From: Pelomonas sp047654805
GTDB taxonomy: Bacteria > Pseudomonadota > Gammaproteobacteria > Burkholderiales > Burkholderiaceae_C
Direction of reading: 5' to 3'
DNA: 64,000 nucleotides
Assembly: GCF_047654805.1 (NCBI RefSeq)
Contig: NZ_JASGIV010000001.1
Location: forward strand, 5,952,001-6,016,000
Every line of letters starts with the position of its first letter. Position 1 is the first letter of the stretch. Under the pieces are notes generated by a model, which worked only from the letters and a program-made list of their open reading frames with translations, did not search any database and was not told the origin of the DNA. Shown piece by piece: positions 60,152 to 64,000 of the stretch. The position numbers and the translations under genes are program-made.

Positions 60152-61395
60152 TCGCGCGGCGCCAGCTGCTTGCGGCGGGTAGCCTGGCACTGGCCGGCTG
60201 CGCCAGCCCGACGGAGCCAGTCGGTCGAGTCGTCGTCGTGGGCGGTGGTTTTGGCGGCGCGACGGCGGCGCGGTATCTGAAGCTGTGGGGTGGTGCCGCA
60301 GTCGACGTGACGCTGGTGGAACGCAATGCGAGCTTCCTGTCCTGCCCGATGTCCAACCTTGTCATCGCCGGCGTGCGGGATCCGGGCAGCCTCAGCCAGG
60401 GCTATGACGGCCTCCAGGCCCAGGGCGTGAAGCGTGTGCGCGGGGAGGTCATCGGCATCGAACCCGCTGCGAGGACGATACGACTGGCCGACCGCAGCAC
60501 GATGGGCTGGGACCGGCTCATCCTTGCGCCCGGCATCGACTTCATGCTCGACGAGTTGCCGGGCCTCGCCGCCGCCTTGGACAGTGGCCGCGCCGTTCAC
60601 GCCTGGAAGGCTGGCGCGCAGACGTTGACGCTGCGTCGGCAGCTCGAGGCCCTGCCCGATGGTGGTGTGGTGCTGATGAGCATTCCCAAGGCACCCTACC
60701 GTTGCCCGCCCGGGCCGTACGAGCGGGCCTGCCTGATTGCTTCTTATCTGAGGCGCGCCAAGCCGCGCGCCAAGCTATTGGTGCTGGACGCGAATCCGGA
60801 GGTGCAGAGCAAGAAGGTGCTGTTCGAGCGCGCCTTCGTTCAGCACCACGCCGGCGTGCTGGAGTACCGGCCCAACGCCGAACTGCAGCAGGTGCTGGCC
60901 GACGGCACGGCGCGCTTCGAGTTCGAAGATGTGAAGGCCGACGTGCTCAATCTGATCCCGCCGCAGCGCGCCGGTGACCTTGCGCGCGACTTCGCCAACG
61001 TGAATCGCCGCTGGGTTGGCATCGACTGGCTGACGATGCAGGCACAAACCGCGCCGGGCGTGCACGTCGTGGGTGATGCGATCCTCTCGGCGCCGGGCAG
61101 TCCCAAGTCTGCCCACCTGGCCAACCAGCAGGCCAAGCTCGCCGCAGCAGCCGTGCTGCAGCTGTTGAGGGGCGAGGCAGTGAACCCGGCGCCGGTGATG
61201 ATGAACACCTGCTACAGCTTCGTGACGCCAGCCGAGGCCATGCACGTGGCCTCGGTGCACCAGTACGACGCGGCGGAGAAGACGATGAAGGCGGTGTCCG
61301 GCGCTGGCGGACTGTCGCCCGTCGCGAGTGCACAGGAGGCGGCCTTCGCGCAGGCTTGGGCCGAAAACATCTGGGCCGATACGTTGGCCCTCTAG
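60148..61395 (+). CDS. fccB: Flavocytochrome c sulfide dehydrogenase, flavoprotein subunit
   Basis: A 415-residue flavoprotein that oxidises sulfide in the periplasm and passes electrons to the cytochrome. It has an RR-containing signal (IARRQLLAAGSLALAGCAS) with LAGC that could also be a lipobox. The FAD motif is VVVVGGGFGGATAARYLK. Cysteines expected for the redox disulfide are in APYRCPPGPYERACLIAS and MMNTCYSFVTP, and Cys66 lies in SFLSCPMSNLVIAG. The order of these motifs matches FccB/SoxF. The ATGA overlap with fccA makes this a two-gene unit; no sox genes are nearby. Confidence 0.92.
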   Translation: MIARRQLLAAGSLALAGCASPTEPVGRVVVVGGGFGGATAARYLKLWGGAAVDVTLVERNASFLSCPMSNLVIAGVRDPGSLSQGYDGLQAQGVKRVRGEVIGIEPAARTIRLADRSTMGWDRLILAPGIDFMLDELPGLAAALDSGRAVHAWKAGAQTLTLRRQLEALPDGGVVLMSIPKAPYRCPPGPYERACLIASYLRRAKPRAKLLVLDANPEVQSKKVLFERAFVQHHAGVLEYRPNAELQQVLADGTARFEFEDVKADVLNLIPPQRAGDLARDFANVNRRWVGIDWLTMQAQTAPGVHVVGDAILSAPGSPKSAHLANQQAKLAAAAVLQLLRGEAVNPAPVMMNTCYSFVTPAEAMHVASVHQYDAAEKTMKAVSGAGGLSPVASAQEAAFAQAWAENIWADTLAL

Positions 61396-61396
61396 G

Positions 61397-61831
61397 TCAC
61401 CAGGCACCGGTGTTGGGCATGGACGTCCAAGGCTCGGCAGGTGCCAGCGCAGGGCCGTGCTGCAGCAGCTCGACCGAGATGCCGTCCGGCGAGCGCACGA
61501 AAGCCATGCGGCCATCGCGTGGCGGGCGGTTGATGAGCACGCCGTGGGCCATCAGCTTCTGACAGGCGGCGTAGATGTCGGGTACGGCGTACGCCAGGTG
61601 GCCGAAGTTGCGGCCGCCGGTATAGGTCTCGACCTTGCCGTCAGCGTCTGGCCAGTTGTAGGTCAGCTCGACCTGGGCGTCGTCGTCGCCAGGGGCGGCC
61701 AGATAGACCAGCGTGAAGCGGCCGGCTTCATGCTCCGAGCGCTTGACCTCTTTCAGGCCGAGTGCGTCGCGGTAGAAGCGCATCGAGGCGTCCAGGTCAT
61801 GGACGCGGACCATGGTGTGCAGGTATTTCAT
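61397..61831 (-). CDS. gloA: Lactoylglutathione lyase (glyoxalase I)
   Basis: A 144-residue VOC-fold enzyme converting methylglyoxal-glutathione to lactoylglutathione. Family markers: LHTMVRVHDLDASMRFYRDA, LGLKEVKRSEHEAGRFTLVY, VELTYNWPDADG, and NFGHLAYAVPDIYAACQKLM. His6 in LHTMVRV, Glu in VELTYNW, His in FGHLAY and a C-terminal Glu (SVELLQHG) are the expected metal ligands. A -10-like GACAAT ends seven bases before the ATG, suggesting a leaderless message. It converges with fccB, separated by one base. Confidence 0.94.
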   Translation of the reverse strand: MKYLHTMVRVHDLDASMRFYRDALGLKEVKRSEHEAGRFTLVYLAAPGDDDAQVELTYNWPDADGKVETYTGGRNFGHLAYAVPDIYAACQKLMAHGVLINRPPRDGRMAFVRSPDGISVELLQHGPALAPAEPWTSMPNTGAW

Positions 61832-61853
61832 GGCCGTGATTGTCGGCGCGGGC

Positions 61854-62285
61854 TCAATAGCCCTGTGTCATCGCCGGCTTGTCAGTCGCTTGAGTGCTTC
61901 GCAGCGGATCTCGCCACATCTGACTGACCCAGGCAGGGCAGCGGCCATCGCCGGCGCCCCCGAAGCCTCCGCTGGGCGCGCAGACTCGGCGGCCGTCGGC
62001 ATCGTAGAGGTGGTTGAAATGGTCGCAGCAGGGGGCGTTGATCAAGTAGAACACCCGACCGTCCGCGCGCTTGAACGCCATCATTGAGCTGAGCGCCCGC
62101 ATGTTGCCGACCTCGAACGCGCTGATACGTTGGCGGATGGCCGGGTCGGGCGTGTCCAGGGGTGCCGGTTGTGCATCTGCCGGTTGTGTGCCGCTGGCGG
62201 CGATAGCTCCTGCGGAGAGTGCCAATACGGCCCCAATGCCTACGTACCACCAAGTGGGTGAGATTGGGGAGCGTGCGCAGCGCAT
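61854..62285 (-). CDS. Small membrane-anchored cysteine-rich protein
   Basis: A 143-residue protein with one N-terminal hydrophobic helix (WWYVGIGAVLALSAGAIAAS), a Pro-rich stretch, and a compact C-terminal part. The latter contains VFYLINAPCCDHFNHLYDAD, then GRRVCAPSGGFGGAGDGRCP and AWVSQMWRD. The CC...C...C pattern with G-rich loop resembles the DUF6970-type domain of unknown function found in envelope proteins. The start at 62285 gives a short basic N-terminus before the helix. It ends 22 bases before gloA starts and follows the peptidase-hydrolase gene by 23 bases, so all three may be cotranscribed. Confidence 0.7.
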   Translation of the reverse strand: MRCARSPISPTWWYVGIGAVLALSAGAIAASGTQPADAQPAPLDTPDPAIRQRISAFEVGNMRALSSMMAFKRADGRVFYLINAPCCDHFNHLYDADGRRVCAPSGGFGGAGDGRCPAWVSQMWRDPLRSTQATDKPAMTQGY

Positions 62286-62308
62286 GGTGGCGCAGTGTGC
62301 CGCAGTCG

Positions 62309-64000
62309 TCAGTAGTCCAGCCACTCCATCGGCGCTACCAGTGCGCCGCCGCGGATGCGCTCGAGCGTGCCGGTCAGGATGTCGATGTTGTTGTCGAAGC
62401 TGCCGTGGCTGGCATCAATCTGGTCCCCGGTCTTGGTTGTGCGGACTTTGGGCGATGCGACGCGGTTCAGCAGCTCGCCGGCTGGCCAGATCTTGAGCCA
62501 GGCGGCGACGTCGGCGTTGGGGGGAGCGGCCCACTGATCGTCCACCCAGGCCTGATCGGGCTCGACCAGTGCGCGTTCCATGCCGAGCAGGGGTTGCTTG
62601 CGGATGTCGTCGAGCGCGCGCGAGACGAGGTAGAGCAGCGACTTGCCGTAGATATCACGCTCGGCGCTGGGCAGACCGTCGGCGCGCTCGTTGGCGTCGG
62701 TGAGCACATGCAGGCGCAGGGCCGCCAGGGGCAGTACTCCAGCCCGGTGGGCCGCGCCGTAGCGCTGCACGGCGAAGCCGCTGGAGCAGGCCGCGGCATA
62801 GAGCTCGCAGCTGGCGAGCTGCACGATGTCAGCACCGCCCAGTCGTCCGAGCAGGTGGCCCAGCAGGATGGAGCCGGCCGAGTGGCCGATGAGGTGAATC
62901 TCCAGGGTTCTACCGTTCGTGGCCAGTTCATCGCGCAGTTCGCGCAGCATGCGGGCGGCGAGGTCCAGTACGTGGTCGGCCGTCGCGCCGCCCTCGGCGT
63001 TCTCGCGCATCTCGCTCCAGATGCCGCGCGCGAACTGGCGGCCCACGGCTTCGATGGCGCGGTCCTTGGCCTCCGCGGCGGCGTCGCGTAGGCGATCCAG
63101 CCAGCCGGCGCTGCGGTCGGCCGAGTCGACGACGCGGTGCTTGAGGTCTTCAAGGATGTCCTTCAGTGTTTCACCAGGGCCAGTCTTCCAGGTGAAGAAC
63201 AGCGGGTAGATTCCGTTGGCCGTGAAGTAGGGCGCGAGCACGCGAATGCGCTGGATGGAGCTGCCTTCATTGTTCAGGCCGCCGTGGGCATAGATGGCGA
63301 GCTTGACGACCTTGTCCTTGCTCGTCTTGAACCAGGCGGCGGGGCGCTCGACGACGATTTCGCGCGCCAGGCCCTCGCGGTCGCTGCGCGCGCGTGTGAA
63401 GTCGGTGGACATCAGTTGGCCGTCGTTGCCCGAGACCAGGGTGTGGGTATAGGCCTCGTCGGTACGCAGCGGTTGGTAGGGCTTGTGCGCGAAGACGTGG
63501 TTGAAGGGCCAGGGGTCGTCGCGCGGGTTGTCATCGACGCGCAGCGTCGCACCCACATCCGACAGGCCGCGGCCGGCCATGACACGAAACCCCCCGGCCG
63601 CGCGCGCGCGCTTTACCGATTTCGCGGCCTTGGCCGCCGGGGGCTGTCGGCTCTTGATGTCCGACAGATCCTGCGGCACGCCCAGGGCGACGGCCCAGGC
63701 GTCGGTACCGTTGGTGACCCAGTCCTCGTAACTCAGGATGGCGAAGCCACTCGCACCCCAGCCGGTGCCCCAGCTGTTCTGCACGACGAAGCCGCGCTCG
63801 TTGTAGCCCACCAGCGCGAAGGCATGGCCGCCGCTCTTGCGGGCGACTCGTTCGATGCGCGGCAGCTTGTCGTGGCTTGACGGCATGGCACTCTCGTCCA
63901 AGGTCCAGCCGTCGTGCACGTCACCTGACACGTAGATGGCGCCGATCTCGTAGATCGCAGCCTGCATGTCGACCACGCTTTTCTTGTCGACGCGATAGTA
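62309..64000 (-). CDS. Papain-like (C1) peptidase fused to alpha/beta hydrolase (partial)
   Basis: The reading frame runs to the right edge with no stop, so the N-terminus, including the catalytic Cys of the peptidase, is missing; 563 residues are visible. The first 130 are the C-terminal half of a C1 peptidase, with the catalytic His in SGGHAFALVGYNERGFVVQN and Asn in NSWGTGWGASGFAILSYEDW. A linker rich in Lys/Arg follows, then a hydrolase with oxyanion-type LAIYAHGGLNNEGSS, nucleophile Ser in IHLIGHSAGSILLGHLLGR and a final DASHGSFDNNID with a candidate catalytic His. No membrane segment is seen in the visible part. Peptidase-lipase fusions like this are rare, and I cannot assign a role. 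Confidence 0.75.
   Translation of the reverse strand, partial: YYRVDKKSVVDMQAAIYEIGAIYVSGDVHDGWTLDESAMPSSHDKLPRIERVARKSGGHAFALVGYNERGFVVQNSWGTGWGASGFAILSYEDWVTNGTDAWAVALGVPQDLSDIKSRQPPAAKAAKSVKRARAAGGFRVMAGRGLSDVGATLRVDDNPRDDPWPFNHVFAHKPYQPLRTDEAYTHTLVSGNDGQLMSTDFTRARSDREGLAREIVVERPAAWFKTSKDKVVKLAIYAHGGLNNEGSSIQRIRVLAPYFTANGIYPLFFTWKTGPGETLKDILEDLKHRVVDSADRSAGWLDRLRDAAAEAKDRAIEAVGRQFARGIWSEMRENAEGGATADHVLDLAARMLRELRDELATNGRTLEIHLIGHSAGSILLGHLLGRLGGADIVQLASCELYAAACSSGFAVQRYGAAHRAGVLPLAALRLHVLTDANERADGLPSAERDIYGKSLLYLVSRALDDIRKQPLLGMERALVEPDQAWVDDQWAAPPNADVAAWLKIWPAGELLNRVASPKVRTTKTGDQIDASHGSFDNNIDILTGTLERIRGGALVAPMEWLDY

Overview
The window is a high-GC (about two thirds G+C), densely packed chromosomal segment of a betaproteobacterium. 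Several things point to the Burkholderiales, most likely the Roseateles/Mitsuaria/Rubrivivax (Sphaerotilaceae) side. These are the fused acyl-CoA mutase IcmF, AceK, the tsaB-rimI-uracil-DNA-glycosylase cluster, an orphan DUF3297 gene, many ATGA/GTGA start-stop overlaps, and many starts that sit 6-7 bases behind a -10-like hexamer. I see no rRNA, tRNA, CRISPR array, insertion sequence or prophage. The assignment rests on gene content, not on a database search.

Layout. 1-8.9 kb: a BON-domain lipoprotein (cut by the left edge), a NarL/FixJ response regulator, an orphan solute-binding protein, an AidB-like acyl-CoA dehydrogenase, a degenerate GGDEF protein, CreA, a lactonase-like beta-propeller, a YegS-type lipid kinase and an intact membrane diguanylate cyclase. 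9.0-24.2 kb: the most coherent block, which I read as an amino-sugar (chitin) utilisation locus. It holds a secreted GH19 chitinase with a TonB-dependent receptor; a divergent OmpR-type response regulator and histidine kinase; an N-acyl-D-amino-acid deacylase with a fold-type III PLP deaminase; RidA; a GH20 beta-N-acetylhexosaminidase; and a complete CUT1 sugar ABC transporter. 24.2-27.3 kb: a YdeI/OmdA-like protein, a Sel1-lytic transglycosylase and a beta-lactamase-fold serine hydrolase.

27.5-39.3 kb: central metabolism. IcmF, an OPT oligopeptide transporter, a Bax-inhibitor-1 family protein, an NhaR-like LysR regulator, isovaleryl-CoA dehydrogenase, a serine/threonine dehydratase, a beta-carbonic anhydrase and AceK. 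icmF and the isovaleryl-CoA dehydrogenase gene share a TTGACGT-ACGTCAA dyad that looks like the operator of a MerR-type (LiuR-like) regulator. 39.7-49.1 kb: a catalytic/non-catalytic M16 peptidase pair, DUF3297, a second orphan binding protein, a thiolase, a LysE exporter, an SDR, a second acyl-CoA dehydrogenase, a small secreted protein and an LDH/MDH-family dehydrogenase with an unusual specificity residue.

49.2-64 kb: an ABC-2 export pair, a Tat-exported spermidine-dehydrogenase-like flavoprotein, signal peptidase I and a VOC protein. Then come TsaB-RimI-UDG followed without a gap by a PAS-PAS-GGDEF-EAL protein and a MidA-like methyltransferase. The window ends with flavocytochrome c (FccAB), glyoxalase I, a small cysteine-rich protein and the C-terminal part of a papain-like peptidase fused to an alpha/beta hydrolase, cut by the right edge.

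How the genes work together. The strongest system-level reading is chitin breakdown outside the cell (GH19), uptake through the outer membrane (TonB-dependent receptor) and inner membrane (ABC transporter), and cleavage inside by GH20, which has no signal peptide. A two-component system would control both arms through 11-bp-spaced repeats seen upstream of the regulator/chitinase pair and upstream of GH20. The deacylase, deaminase and RidA genes between the arms could handle oxidised N-acetylglucosamine or D-amino acids. This is inference and is argued in the findings.
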